A stretch of DNA of 64,000 nucleotides. It comes from Oreohelix idahoensis. Taxonomy: Eukaryota; Mollusca; Gastropoda; Stylommatophora; Oreohelicidae. Within the stretch, counting starts at the first letter, position 1. Every line of letters starts with the position of its first letter. Below the pieces are notes generated by a model. It was not told the DNA's origin, did no database searches, and was given only the letters and a program-made list of their open reading frames with translations. Location: contig JAMPIV010006391.1 in assembly GCA_024509875.1 (NCBI GenBank), positions 62,001-126,000 of the forward strand. The letters are read 5' to 3'. The position numbers and the translations under genes are program-made. Below, one piece after another: positions 12,001 to 23,878 of this stretch.

Positions 12001-12188
12001 TTCTCCCCCCCTTTCGGTGAATCCTGGGGGCATCTATCCTATACTGGGACCATTTTTTATAGAGGTGGGGTGATCACTTCACTTCATCGCTGCCTTTGTC
12101 GTTCTTAACTGAAGAGCGGAGTCTGTTCCCATTTGCAGCTGGGTAGACTGGAGTGGGACCCTACCAGATTTCGATTCCGGGATCCGGT
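12001..12188. other. Spacer upstream of the RLE LINE; unassigned
   Basis: May contain the 5' leader of the minus-strand element. No promoter could be pinned down. Confidence 0.3.
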
Positions 12189-12394
12189 CAGTGATGCCAC
12201 TCTGAATTTTATTAAAAAAAGCTAGATTTGGGCGACTTGGGCTACTTTAGGCTGTTTTTTTTTTTTTTTTGGACTACTTTTGGGCGAAATCTAGGTGGCG
12301 TTTTCAACCAATGAAGGAAAATGACACCTAGACGGGACAAGAAAACAACAAAAAACTTAGATCTAGATGAATCCATCTAGGAGTGGCAACGCTG
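12189..12394. mobile_element. MITE-like repeat, copy 2 (hAT-type ends)
   Basis: 206 bp. The left end CAGTGATGCCACT is matched by the inverted right end AGTGGCAACGCTG (about 10 of 13 positions). It shares internal blocks with copy 1 at 6,329. No convincing 8-bp target duplication is visible, so exact ends and class are tentative. Confidence 0.55.
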
Positions 12395-12489
12395 AACCTG
12401 TTAATTTTCCCGCGGAGAGGCAAGCGCTCTGATCGCTTAGCCAATCAGATTCTCTTCTATTACATATGCACAAAACATTAGAAGAGAGC

Positions 12490-12605
12490 TGGAAATAGGA
12501 ACGAAAGGAATAAAAAAAGACATGGAAAGATCTTGAGCGGAAGGCACAGGTCAGGAAAACCTGGCGCAAATTTGTTGAAGACCTATGCTCCTAGGGGAGC
12601 CGAAT
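12490..12605 (+). mobile_element. LINE family A 3' tail fragment
   Basis: Carries GACATGGAAAGATCTTGAGC and the family tail TTGTTGAAGACCTATGCTCC, as at 19.5, 26.6 and 60.7 kb. Only the last about 100 bp are present. Confidence 0.6.
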
Positions 12606-12635
12606 GAAGATAATGAAGTAAGTAGTTACATTTTA

Positions 12636-13971
12636 CGAGGGGTGTTCAGAAAGTAATGCACCACATCGTTTTTCTCAGCTAATAATGAAGATAGAAGCAT
12701 GAAATTTAGCACACTTCAAATGTGGCATGTGCCAAATGTGTGCACCAAATTGCACCGCAACCGGCCAAATAATACTGCTGCCCTAAACCGTTGAAATGGA
12801 GCGTGTTAGCAGCTTGCGTTATAAGCAGCGAATTGTGATAAAATTTCTCGTTGCAGAGAAGGAAACTGTTGTGAACATTCACAAGCGTCTATGTGATGTG
12901 TATGGAAGTTTTGCAGTCGACAGGAGTACAGTCAGTCGCTGGGTTCAGAGAATCAAAAGAATCAGGAAGTGGAGATACGGAGCTGCTTGATCGGCCGCGC
13001 TGTGGACGTCCTGCCACAGCCACCAATGCAGAAATGTTGAAATGCGCTGAGGGCATTATTCTTACTGTTAGGCGAATCACTACTCAACAATTGGCCTTAC
13101 AGCTGTCAGTCAGCATTGGTAGTGCAAATGCAGTTATAAAAACTCTCGGATTTTCTAAGGTTTGCGCAAGATGGGTTCCTCGAAGTCTCACAAATGACCA
13201 CCAATTGCAAAGGAAAGCAATTTCTTCTGAATTGTTGGAGCGTTTCAATGCTGATGAAGAGAACTTTTTGGCTAAGATGGTTACAGGTGACGAAACCTGG
13301 GCACATCATTTTGAACCTGAGACAAAAAGACAGTCAACGGAGTGGCATCATCCGCAATCACCACGAAGAAAGAAATTCAAGACAATTCCTTCAGCTGGAA
13401 AGGTCATGATCACTGTCTTTTGGGACATTGAAGTGATTCTTGTGGACGTTATGCCAAGAGGAGAGACAATCAATTCGCAAGCTTACATTAAGACATTGAA
13501 AAACTCAATCAACATTTTCGCAGAGTTCGGCCGCACAAGAATCCAGCAGACCTGCTTCTCCTTCACGACAATGCGCGACCTCACACAAGTCTGGCAACAC
13601 GGGAAGCAATCACCAAATTGGGTTGGACTGTACTACCCCATCCACCCGATAGTCCCGATTTGGCACCCTCTGATTTTCATCTATTTGGTCCACTTAAAGA
13701 TGCACTCCGTGGGACAAGGTTTGAAGATGATGAAGGAGTGATTCATGCAGCGAAGAAATGGCTACATGATCAAGACAAAATTTGGTACGGGCTAGGAATA
13801 CATGCACTTGTTTCGCACTGGAATAAAGCCGTACAAGTTGATGTGGCTTATGTTGAATAATACCGATGTTTACATGACATATCCATTTATATTGTGCATA
13901 AATTTCATACTTTTTGATTAAACAGCTCCTGAGAAAAACGATGTGGTGCATTACTTTCTGAACGCCCCTCG
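12636..13971 (+). mobile_element. mariner transposon, full length but inactive
   Basis: 1,336 bp bounded by TA target duplications (12,634-12,635 and 13,972-13,973). The terminal inverted repeats are about 43 bp with a single mismatch, beginning CGAGGGGTGTTCAGAAAGTA and extending to a GTTTTTCTCAG block. One transposase gene lies inside, broken by two frameshifts. The near-perfect TIRs suggest the copy is not very old. Confidence 0.93.
12796..13860 (+). pseudogene. mariner transposase (two frameshifts)
   Basis: DDD transposase that would bind the TIRs and catalyse cut-and-paste transposition at TA sites. The start ATG at 12,796 opens the helix-turn-helix DNA-binding region (YKQRIVIKFLVAEKE...DRSTVSRWVQRI). 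Near 12,955 the frame shifts by one; the second frame carries RPRCGRPATAT, the VCARWVPRSL linker and the first catalytic aspartate in GDETWAHHFEPE. A second shift near 13,565 precedes the HDNARP block (second aspartate). The third lies in SPDLAPSDFHLF in the last frame, which ends at 13,860. All catalytic residues can be found, so inactivation is by the indels only. Confidence 0.9.
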
Positions 13972-14109
13972 TAAATACAGATTTCCTGCATCTTGATTAC
14001 TTGTGTTGAGCCCATTGTATAAGTACTCTTAATGTGTGCCCGGGGGCCCCGTACATTGTAATTACGCCACTGACAGTGAACACAGGAATGTAATAACATA
14101 GACAGTGTC

Positions 14110-14545
14110 AGGAGAAGGTAATTGCCGTCATTGGGCATATGATGAGAAGTGGGGCACTTGAAGACATCGTAACCTCGGAAAATAAAGGGCAAGAGAAGTA
14201 CATAGAGGAAGACGGAGAGAAAAGATCATGTATAGCTTGACACGGTTGAAATGAAGAACAGTAGGGCGTCTATTCGGCGTAGTCCAAATAAGTCGCCCAT
14301 GTCGTTAGGGTTAACCCTCACCCCTGCGTCTCTGAATTCTGTTTTTCTTTCTGTTTTTTTTTTTTTTTGTAAGGCGATATCGAACAGACGCCCCGCTTTT
14401 ATTCAATTTCGCCCCTGACATTACGACATAGGAAGAGGTTTACAGCGGAACTGATGGGGAGGATGTATTAAAAAATAATCGATATCTGTGGAGGGACATG
14501 ATCGCCTACACCCCGAGGCACGGCACCTGACTTGAGTGAAAGAAA
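14110..14545 (+). mobile_element. LINE family B 3' tail, interrupted
   Basis: GHMMRSGALEDIVTSENKG-type coding at about 14,130-14,180 and a block reading NNRYLWRDMIAYTPRHGT near 14,475-14,530 match the C-terminus of the LINE that lies at 48.5-60.1 kb and of the fragment at 30.6 kb. About 200 bp of unrelated sequence separates the two blocks. Confidence 0.55.
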
Positions 14546-15005
14546 AACCATGTCACAAACCTGCCACTATTGCCACCTGACGGCCGGCCGTGCGTGTCGT
14601 GATAGAGTCGTTAAAAATACCCTGCTATCAGTTTGACAAGTGCGCCTTATCAATTTGCAATCACGAGGTTCTAATTGTGTAAGTCCGTGCTGATAACTCC
14701 ATTAGATGTATGTATATTTTTATATGTCTTGATTAGTTTTACTAGTGGATTCTTACATCTCAGTATGGGTAGTATAACGGGTATTGTGTTTTGTTTGTTT
14801 TGAAATATTTGGTGTTTCTAGTGTTTTGGATCGCTGCAGAAAGCAAAGGAAGAATGTTGTAAGTTTAGCCACGGACACTAATACAGTTATATTGTACAGT
14901 CAGGGTCGGCCTTAATACTTGCGGTGCCCGATTTGGACTATTATGGTAAGGCCCCTGGATTTAACATGGTAATGTGGTAACACGTTTTATGTGAAAATAT
15001 AGCTT

Positions 15006-15007
15006 AA

Positions 15008-15104
<97 letters not shown>

Positions 15105-15148
15105 TACATATATACATATATACATACACATATATACATACATATATG
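15006..15148. repeat. (TA)n and TATACA-type microsatellite
   Basis: About 140 bp of AT dinucleotides, with periodic tatacatatg variants in the right part. Confidence 0.95.
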
Positions 15149-15149
15149 C

Positions 15150-15735
15150 AGTGATGGAAGATCAATTAAAGAAATCAAGACAAGACTTGAGATGGCCTCA
15201 GCTGCCATGACAAGGTTGAATGTGATCTGGAAAAGTAACATCAGTTTTCCTGTGAAGATCAAATTATACAAATCACTTGTATTATCTATTCTCTTGTATG
15301 GGTGTGAGAGCTGGACACTCACTGCAGATACGGAGCGAAGGATTCAGGCTTTCGAGCATAAATGTTATAGAAGAATTTTGCGCATTTGCTATAAAGAGCA
15401 CAAAACAAATGTCTATGTTAGAGAGAAGATAAACTCCTATGCAGGCCACCAAGAACCACTTTTGTCAACAGTGAAACGTCGAAAGCTTGCCTGGTTTGGG
15501 CATGTAACTCGTCATGACTCCCTTTCGAAAACGATCCTTCAGGGAACAGTCGAAGGTAAACGGAGAAGAGGAAGGCAGAGAAAATCCTGGGCTGATAACA
15601 TCAAAGAATGGGCAGGACACGGTTTTTCCACACTTGTACGCATTGCTGAGGATAGAGAGCAGTGGAGGACCCTGTCTGCTGATGCTTCCACCATGGCACC
15701 CCTACGACCCATGACGGGTTACGGGCTGAGATGAG
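15150..15735 (+). mobile_element. LINE 3' end with intact C-terminal frame (family D)
   Basis: A 180-codon open frame from 15,192 covers the conserved C-terminal third of a non-LTR pol protein. Blocks include ILLYGCESWTL, the ERRIQAFEHKCYRR region, RKLAWFGHVTRHD, RRRGRQRKSWADNIKEW and DREQWRTL. It is 5'-truncated, as expected for target-primed insertion, and lies between two AT microsatellites; the right one starts immediately after the stop codon region. The frame has no break, so the insertion is probably fairly recent. Confidence 0.85.
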
Positions 15736-15739
15736 ATGA

Positions 15740-15740
<1 letters not shown>

Positions 15741-15830
<90 letters not shown>
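15741..15830. repeat. (AT)n microsatellite
   Basis: 90 bp of AT dinucleotides between the LINE end and a minisatellite. Confidence 0.97.
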
Positions 15831-15835
<5 letters not shown>

Positions 15836-16230
15836 GGTAGAATGTTGGAATCTTTTATTTTGATCGTGTGTGTGTGGGTAGTATGATGGAATCTTTTATT
15901 TTGATCGTGTGTGTGTGGGTAATGTGATAAAATCTTTTATTTTGATCGTGTGTGTGTGTGAGTAGTATGATGTAATCTTTTATTTTGATCGTGTGTGTGT
16001 GGGTAGTATGACGGAATCATCTTGTGTGCGTGTGGGTAGTATGATGGAATCTTATATTGTGGTTGAGTGTGTGGGTAGTATGATGGAATCTTTTATTTTG
16101 AATGTGTGTGTGTGGGTAGTATGACAGAATCTTTTATTGTGATCGTGCGTGTGTGTGTGTGTGGGTAGTATGATGGAATCTTTTATTGTGATCGTGCGCG
16201 GGTGTGTGTGGGCAGTATGATGGAATCTTT
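15831..16230. repeat. 41-bp minisatellite with variable (TG)n core, about 10 units
   Basis: The unit contains GGGTAGTATGATGGAATC, TTTTATTTTGATCG and a (TG)n run of variable length, giving units of about 32-51 bp. Confidence 0.9.
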
Positions 16231-16644
16231 TATTTCTTTTTTTTTAAATTTAAATTACTGTACATATAGAGTGTTTTTTTTTTAAATTTGTAAGTGACAA
16301 TTGTCATGAACTGATCATGATTTGAAACACAGCTTGGTCGTGGTCATTTGCATATTGATTAAAAGTGTCTGATGCGGAAATCCCTGAACACGCATGCATT
16401 AACAGTTTCCCTAACTAAGTTTGTGAAAGGAAAACATTGTGAAATTTGTGTGGAAACAGCTAGGACACGTTTTAAAAACCACACACTAACAGATAAACTA
16501 CCTTAAACAACATCTGCCTGAAGCATAACATGATGGACATGATATCACCTTGGAGAAAAATGCTAATATTAACAAGAGAGAAAAAAAACAAATGTTAACA
16601 AAACTCAGAAAAATATGAGAGATAAATATCAAAATTTATATTCT

Positions 16645-16895
16645 TCTTCTTCTGTCACCTTCCAGCTCCCACAGGAGCATAGGCTTTCAACAAACATATG
16701 CCAAGTATTAATGTCCAGTGCCATCAGCTAAAGATATTCCCATATCATCTTCATTCCCTTCATGTCTGTCTCCATCTCTCTTCTCCATGTGTTTCATGGT
16801 CACCCTCCACCTCTCTTACCCTGAGGATTCCAGAACAAGGACTGCCTGGTAAGGCAGCAGCAGGTTTCCTCAGTGCGTGACCTAAATATCTAAAC
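16645..16895 (-). mobile_element. LINE family A 3' end
   Basis: Minus-strand copy of the family A tail. In + orientation it shows GGAGCATAGGCTTTCAACAA and the complement of the GNPQGKR-type coding region, CCTGAGGATTCCAGAACAAG. RT core absent. Confidence 0.65.
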
Positions 16896-17585
16896 AATTC
16901 TTCTTCTTCCTCTTCTTCCTCGTTCGTCCTGAAAAGGGCGGTGGTTGCGTTGTGTCTGTTTACGCCGTAGCTGTGATATCTGCACCTTTCGGTCGACACA
17001 TCCGACTTCAGCACGGTATTTTTTAGGGACCGGGTTTGCCTTCCCATTGCGATCCGTACTCGCTCAGCCAGACTGCACTGCTGCAGACTGTTTCCAGGAC
17101 CACCACGTGGAGGTGGAGTACGGTCTTAGTCAGCTCTGGTTCACTGACTCTGATGCAAGCAGTCAAGCTGTGGGTCGCTGACTGCATTCACTATTGCTGC
17201 ATCTTTGGGTCCCTAAACAATTCAATACCAGGTAAAAGAAGTGGAAGAGTTAAATACTGTTGCATTATATTTACTGCAGATGAAAGTTTAGATAGATTGA
17301 ACTGAAAATTCAGTGCCAGCAAATGGATCTATCAGCTCTGCATTGTGAAGAATTGGAGCATCTGAATGATTTCAAAACTCAGCTGATAAAACATAATATT
17401 TATAGGAACATTATACTATCATTGTCAAGTTAACAATATGTATAGTAAAATTATAGTTTCACTTAATGACAATGGAAAGTGACTCCTTAGATTGTGCACT
17501 GAGCAAAACATGGTCATTACAAACACACAGTCCCCCCCATATGCGCATACATGTATAAACTAAATGTGAACCAACAAAGAATGAG

Positions 17586-17860
17586 AAATCAATGATCGAC
17601 TACGCCATAGTTAGGAAGAGCTCATTCAAGTATGCCAGGGATGCTAGAATCTGGAGATGGCCAGAGATTGGAAGTGATCACTACCTGCTAACAATTAAAA
17701 GAAGAACTGAAGGAATTGCTCAGCCAAGGAATTGCCTACCATCACGCCGACCATCACGCAAGAAGCTAAGTAAAGGAACAGGAGAAATGAGTATTAAGAC
17801 CTACAAGCTGAGAAAGCCAGAAGTTAAGACCAGATATCAGGGGCTTATTGCTACAGCAGT
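17586..17860 (+). mobile_element. LINE family E, endonuclease end (5' piece)
   Basis: MIDYAIVRKSS...WRWPEIGSDHYLL matches the last motif of the apurinic-type endonuclease (SDH box) of non-LTR retrotransposons. IKTYKLRKPEVKTRYQ matches the linker before the RT domain. The same orientation, and the linker/RT sequence starting at about 19,640, suggest this is the 5' part of the LINE at 19,640-21,756, separated from it by younger insertions. Confidence 0.65.
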
Positions 17861-18975
17861 GAGAAGTGTGGCCATACGACCTGTCACCATAGCGTTTATT
17901 CCGTACTAGTAACCAGTTATTATAAAACATAAGAAATTACTATTAACTACTACAGAGAATAAACAGAGCAGTTACAACATTTCGTAGTTAACCAAAATAC
18001 GAGTTACATTGAGTATAGGATGACATAACGAAACTAAATCTATGTCACACTTGTCTGCCCAACGCTATCTTTGGCGGGAGTTACCTGGCAAAAAGTGATG
18101 CAAATAGGAATAGCCTTACTCCCTGTACAGATCGCTTGATAGAATAACTAATAAATAAATTAATAAAATATTCACTTATCCAATGAAAGAGTAGCAAGTT
18201 CGCACACTACCCGAAGACGCCAAGATATATTATTTTGGTAGTCAGTTGTAAAAAAATGAGCCCTTCCATATAGGATGTGATTTTAACTTTGTGTGGGTAG
18301 CAACCTGGCGCTCCCCGGTCTGTCACAAAAGTCCTAATCTCCTACGTTATGATATACACAGATCTCATCAGTATATTTCTTTATTCTTCAAGAAATTTGC
18401 AGACGCAAGAAGAAACTATTTTTTTCTCTTTATGAGAAAATCTGTATGAAACAGATTTTTAACTTGTGGTTATACGAGTAAGTACAAGCAGTACGAACTT
18501 TATATCTATTTCACCTGGAAGTCAGAGAATACTGTGTTATGCAAAGAAGCAAATGAAACCAGAAATTGTAGAACTAAAACTAGTACAAAAGACGCCATAT
18601 ACTAAAGAAATTTCTTATAAGAAAATTGAGGAAAACACATATACTGATGAATGTTTTAAATCCATGTCGGATTGAAATGAGGAAAGGACAATTTATTATG
18701 CATGTAGCATTTTCACCATTGAAACCTTTGTAACCGATAACCTCTGATTGTACAATTTTGTCATTGATGTTCAATAGTTCAACTGTTTAATAAACTTTGA
18801 GAATTACCTACATCCTTACTGAAGATCATTTACTGTTGGGAAAACTTACATTGTTATGGATGTACTGAACATTATATTGCATTACCTATCATCAACACTA
18901 TCTCTCACAAATATCACCAACTCAAGAGGAACGAACCAACCTGGGTACAAATTAACATAAGCCAAGGAAACACTC
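17861..18975. other. Unassigned sequence inside the split LINE
   Basis: No recognised domain; a 69-codon frame at 18,466 has no similarity I recognise. Likely an unidentified insertion separating the two LINE E pieces. Confidence 0.35.
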
Positions 18976-19530
18976 ACCCGTGTGTTACCGGGGCCCGAAA
19001 GGGGAGCAAAGAATAGTAACACTGTTCCCTGCCAAGCATGTCGTAGAAAGCGACTAAGGAGGGTTGGGCATGGGGCCGGTTACCCCATCCCGTAAAAAAT
19101 TTAAACCACAAAAAACTTCAACAAACATGGACAAGCCAATTAAAGAAAATAAAACACAGCCATCCAAGACAGGGGAAGGTCCTCTCACAGGGAGGCATAT
19201 GATGCAACACAGAGAAAGCCGAAAGGAGTCTGTGTTGCTGACTATGACAAGAGCTGGACAGGTGCCGGTGGAACAAGAGATGAGAAGAGGACGATGGCGA
19301 TGGGTGGGACACGCGCTGGGGAGGCGGCCTGTTGATGGCATTGCAAGGCAGTCCTTGTTCTGGAATCCCCAGGGCAAGAGGGGTGGAGGTGGGCCAAGAG
19401 GCACATGGGGAGGAGAGCTGGAGATGGAGGTGAAGGTGGTAGGGAGAGCGTGGAAAGGGCTTGAGATGATGGCACGTGACTTGGCATGTGTTTGTTGAAG
19501 GCCTATGCTCCTTTGAGAGTGGAGGGTTAT
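18976..19530 (+). mobile_element. LINE family A copy with conserved 5' block and partial coding
   Basis: Starts with the GGGGCCCGAAAGGGGAGC block shared with 7,770 and 27,618. It then carries about 90 codons of the pol C-terminus (RRGRWRWVGHALGR, a PVDGIARQSLFWNPQGKR block, a WKGLEMMARD block) and the tail TTTGTTGAAGGCCTATGCTC. The junction between the 5' block and the C-terminal coding indicates a large internal deletion relative to a full LINE. Confidence 0.7.
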
Positions 19531-19639
19531 GAATGAATGAAGGAAGCACTATCTCTGGCCGACTTTGCCAGTAAATCACTTACTTGGATAACACAATAAA
19601 CTATCACCACTACTGGTACATCTAAAACCCACATCAAAT

Positions 19640-21756
19640 AATCTCTTTAACTTGACTGCCACAGAAACACAGGAGAACAACCTGATGACTTGGAAACCCT
19701 CTGGCTTAAATTCAAGGACATCATAAAGACAGCTGCAGAAGCATGTGGTGAAGTCCGACTTGGGAACAAGAGAAAGAGGACACCTTGGTGGACAGAGAAA
19801 GTCAAAGAGAAAATAAGAGAGAAGAAAATGGCATGGAAACAATACTTAGGAGCTAAAAACACAGCGAGACAAATAGAGAAATATAGAGAATATGTGATAC
19901 TCAGAACAGAAGCAAAGAACAAGGTCCTAGCAGCAAAACAAGACCTGGGAAGAATTTGGAGAAAAGCTAGAAAAAGATGTGCAAGAAAACCAGAAATTGT
20001 TCTATAAGACCCTGAAGAACATGAGGAAGGAAAAACAATGCCCTCTCAAATGTATAAATGACAAGCAAGGCAAATTGCTTACTGCCATGAAGGAAGTAAT
20101 GGAAAGAATATTTCTCAGAACTCCTTGATGGTGAGCAAGGTCAAGCATCAGAAATGATAACTACTAGCACAGAAGAGGAAACCAATGGTGATGAAGATGA
20201 CATTAAGATGGAAGAACTGAAGGCAGCACTGGAGAAAATCAAGATGGGCAAAGCAGCAGGGCATGATGGTATAACACCAGAAATAGTTAAGTATGTGGGA
20301 GCATCAGGTGACCTATTAGACTCTTAAGGGTCCTACAGGCAGCGTGGTGCAAAAAGACCATACCAAAGGATTGGGAGATTGCCATCATAACACCAATTTT
20401 CAAAAAGGGTGAAAATCGACAATGTGGAAACCATAGAGGCATATCCTGTCTCAGTGTCCCTGGTAAAATCTACTCTAGAATCCTAGAGCAGAGACTCCAA
20501 CGCCTAGCTGAGCCACAATTGGATGAGGTCCAGTGCGAATTCCGAGCTAACCAAAGTACTCAAGACCTAATCTTCACACTCAGACAGCTGAGTGAAAAGG
20601 CCCTTGAGTATAAGGAGTGAGATCCATCTTTGTTTCATAGATCTGGAAAAGGCATTTGTCAGGGTCCCCTGGAGCAAACTTTGGGACTGTTTGGCAAGGA
20701 AGAACATTCCAGCACCTCTGATTCATGCTATACAGAACTTCTACAAGTCTTGCAGAAATTATGTGAGGACAGCAAACCATAAGTCAGAAGAATTCAGGAC
20801 CACCACTGGTGTAAGACAAGGTGATATCCTGTCACCTTATCTTTTCATACTCCTCATGGACGATGTCATCAAGGCATGTAAGGAGAGAACAAGAAAGTAT
20901 TCAGTGGGGTACTGGAAGATGAGACAGGTCTGTATTTCAGAGCTGGCATTTGCTGATGATGTTGCCCTGATTGCTAAATCAAAGGCACATCTCCAATCCA
21001 ACCTGCAAGTCTGGAAGGAAGAGCTGGAGAAGAGAGGGATGGTCATAAGCAGCTCTAAAACAAAATCCATGGTGATATCACGAGAAGAAAGAAGACATCA
21101 GATTAAGCTGGGAGAACAGGTCCTGGAGCAGGTCGACCACTTTAAATACCTCAGAGCTATTATAGACTGAAAGGGAGGCATCAAAGAAGAGTTGGCCACT
21201 CGAAAAGCAGCAGCTGGGAGACTTTTTCAGGCCATAAATCGAGGATTCCTCAGCAAGAGAGAGAGGTTGGTAAGAAAACGAAGATGGCTGTATACCGCTC
21301 CACCTATGTCCCAGTCTTGACATATGGATGCGAGTCATGGGCAATGATTACAACCCACAAAAGCCAGATCCAAACCTCAGAAATGAGGTATCTGAGGAAG
21401 GTGGTTGAAGTAACAAGACGAGACATGGTCCGCAACCAGACGATACCTTAAGGCCTTAAATCCCACCCCCTGCAGACCCAAGTAGAACAGTCCCAACTAA
21501 GATGGTTTGGCCATGTCTGCAGAATGGGAGAAGATCAGCTACCACGACAAGCATGGGAAACAAAGAGCCAGGGATCCAGACCCCCAGGATGACCCAGAGT
21601 CAGCTGGGAGGACAACATTAGACAATCTTTGAAGGACCGAGGACTAGAATGGAATCAGGCAAGGAGGAAGACAGCCGATAGGATAGTCTGGCGCTCTCTC
21701 TTCCAAACCTCTACACCTCACGGTAGAAGGTGAACTTCTAAGTAAGTAAGTAATAG
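19640..21756 (+). mobile_element. LINE family E, RT region and 3' end with (TAAG)n tail
   Basis: Decayed non-LTR retrotransposon. It carries a KTPWWTEKV-type linker (19,780), then RT blocks in several frames: GKAAGHDGITPE (20,250), PIFKKGENRQCGNHRGIS (20,395), FIDLEKAFVRVP (20,635), TTTGVRQGDILSPYLF (20,805) and the catalytic FADD (20,950). A VDHFKYL block and a PRQAWETKSQGS-like region follow. The element ends in CTAAGTAAGTAAGTAA, its 3' microsatellite tail. Multiple frameshifts and stops make it non-functional. A 45-bp tail of the same family (CCTCTACACCTCACAGTAGA) lies at 61,812-61,858. Confidence 0.85.
20592..21170 (+). pseudogene. LINE family E reverse transcriptase core, longest intact frame
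   Basis: 192 codons covering RT motifs A to D: FIDLEKAF, the RQGDILSPYLFILLMDD block, ELAFADDVALIAKS and EEKRGMVISSSKTK-like sequence, ending in VDHFKYL. The catalytic FADD is intact. The frame breaks at both ends (stop codons), and the neighbouring pol parts lie in other frames. It is part of the LINE at 19,640-21,756 and not a host gene. Confidence 0.85.
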
Positions 21757-22024
21757 TTTCATTGTCAAGCCTATATATGAACCAGGAATGAGACAAAATA
21801 ATGACCAGCAGTGAAATAAATGAATGAGAAAAGGAGCTAATAAAATATGGAAGATTAAATGAATAGTGAAGGAGATCACGCATATTGTCGTGTGTAAACT
21901 GTCACGGTAACCAACACAATAAAAGCAGAGAGATTAATTACTAGCAGTGGCTCACAACAGCTTGCATGAACAAAGTTTACATCTAGGGACAATAACCAAC
22001 TTGAACAATAGAGGAGTAAATCAT

Positions 22025-22215
22025 CATCATCATCACCCTTCAAATCCCCAGGGAGAGTCGGCCTTCAAAAAAACTTACGCTAAGTCTTCCTGTCCCGTGC
22101 CATCAGCTCCAGATCTTTCAATGTCTTCCTCATCATCTACATTTGTGTCTCCTATTCTCGTCTGCGTGTGTTGTTGTGTTCATCTTGTCTTCTTTTATCC
22201 CGGGGACAGGTGTAA
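22025..22215 (-). mobile_element. LINE family A 3' tail fragment
   Basis: Minus strand. Shares CTTCCTGTCCCGTGCCATCA and the following TCTTTCAATGTCTTCCTCAT with other family A tails, and is flanked on the left by (ATC)n. Confidence 0.55.
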
Positions 22216-22532
22216 ATAAGTGATTAAAAAGCCAGTAATCAATTTTCTGAAGTTTGTGATGCCCAACATAACTCATCTAATGCATAACATAAGGTACAAT
22301 AGTAGTAGTCCAATACTCTATCAGTTCAAGATAGAAATGTGTGGAGAATCTCATAGGTCTGTGCTTAATTCTCGCAAGTGGCTGCTCACAACCAACCATA
22401 ATAACCAAGAGAGACTTAAATTCCACATGCCTCTTAGCAAACTTCCAGCAAACAAACTCATGACAGGCAAACCTTCTGTCTGAGACAAGTCTCACAGACC
22501 ACTTAACCACGAGGGAAGTATGAGACATGTGA

Positions 22533-23708
22533 TATATAAGGAAGGGAAACCCGAGGCCTGTAAACAGCAAATAAATATTAGACAAACATAAAGGTATGTT
22601 TTCAGGCACTCGTAAGAAATAAAGAAGTAGAACACTAGACAACAGAAAAACAACAGACATGAGTGGCTTACCCAGGATTTGAACCCCGGACCTTCCGTAC
22701 GACAACACCGCCTAGCTATACAAGCGAATCACACTATCCTCCCTGCCAGCTAGGCATCCCCAAAAAAAGATGCTTTACTGACCGGTCATTAGTGCGAAAC
22801 GCAAGACAACACCGGAAGTTTACAATGGGCAGCTTAGCCTTAGTAATGACGCAATCACTTCTGTTGTTCCCCTATTATATAGTATATGTCAGTCCACACA
22901 AGACAAAGACCTTGATACTGTATCTAGTAAATGATAGAAGACTTAGGGGAACAACAGAAGTGATTGTGTCATTAATAAGGCTAAGCTGCCCATTGTAAAC
23001 TTCCGGTGTTGTCTTGCGTTTCGTACTAATGACCGGTCAGTAAAGCATCTTTTTTTGGGGATGCCTAGCTGGCCGGGAGGATAGTGTGATTCGCTTGTAT
23101 AGCTAGGCGGTGTTGTCGTACGGGGTTCAAATCCTGGGTAAGCCACTCACGTCTGTTGTTTTTCTGTTGTCTAGTGTTCTACTTCTTTATTTCTTACGAG
23201 TGCCTCAAAACATACCTTTATGTTTGTCTAATATTTATTTGCTGTTTATAGGCCTCGGGTTTCCCTTCCTTATATGTTATAAATGTTTATACAATACCAG
23301 AAACCTACCCTCTGTTCTATACTACTGTTCTTAAGTCTTCTATCATTTACTAGACACAGTATCAAGGTCTTTGTCTTGTCTGGACTGACATATACTGTAT
23401 AATAGGGGAACAACAGAAGTGATTGCGTCATTAATAAGGCTAAGCTGCCCATTGTAAACTTCCGGTGTTGTCTTGCATTTCGCACTAATGACCGGTCAGT
23501 AAAGCATCTTTTTTTGGGGATGCCTAGCTGGCCGGGAGGATAGTGTGATTCGCTTGTATAGCTAGGTGGTGTTGTCGTACGGAAGGTCCGGGGTTCAAAT
23601 CCTGGGTAAGCCACTCATGTCTGTTGTTTTTCTGTTGTCTAGTGTTCTACTTCTTTATTTCTTACGAGTGCCTGAAAACATACCTTTATGTTTGTCTAAT
23701 ATTTATTT
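22533..23708. mobile_element. Composite inverted structure of three tRNA-derived SINE copies
   Basis: Three copies of one unit of about 340-400 bp: copy 1 on the minus strand (about 22,533-22,945), copy 2 on the plus strand (about 22,946-23,281) and copy 3 on the plus strand (about 23,331-23,708). Copies 1 and 2 form a large palindrome. Each unit has a tRNA-like promoter region, with an A-box-like stretch near TAGCTGGCCGGGAGGATAG and a B box GGTTCAAATCC. Copy 2 lacks 9-10 bp just before the B box. The whole composite is flanked by a 14-bp direct repeat, TATGAGACATGTGA, at 22,519-22,532 and 23,709-23,722, suggesting it moved as one unit. Confidence 0.75.
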
Positions 23709-23878
23709 TATGAGACATGTGAACTTGACTGAACATGACTGACCAGACGACTTCTCCCAGCAAGACATCTTCCCTCTGCAAAAGTCTTCTGTTTGTGATT
23801 GAAAAAATCATTCATTAAAGTTTTCAAACCCCCTACTGTGCCAGCCAATCATCACTTCTCTTTTCCTCATATGGCTAT

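Noticed and set aside
18466..18675. 69-codon open frame as a small host gene
   Set aside because: No domain, no splice context and no codon-level evidence. It lies in a stretch that probably interrupts a LINE.
22933..23120. Possible genuine tRNA genes with A and B boxes at 22.7, 23.1 and 23.6 kb
   Set aside because: The boxes are present but the cloverleaf does not close, and the sequence recurs within longer SINE units, so they are tRNA-derived SINE heads.
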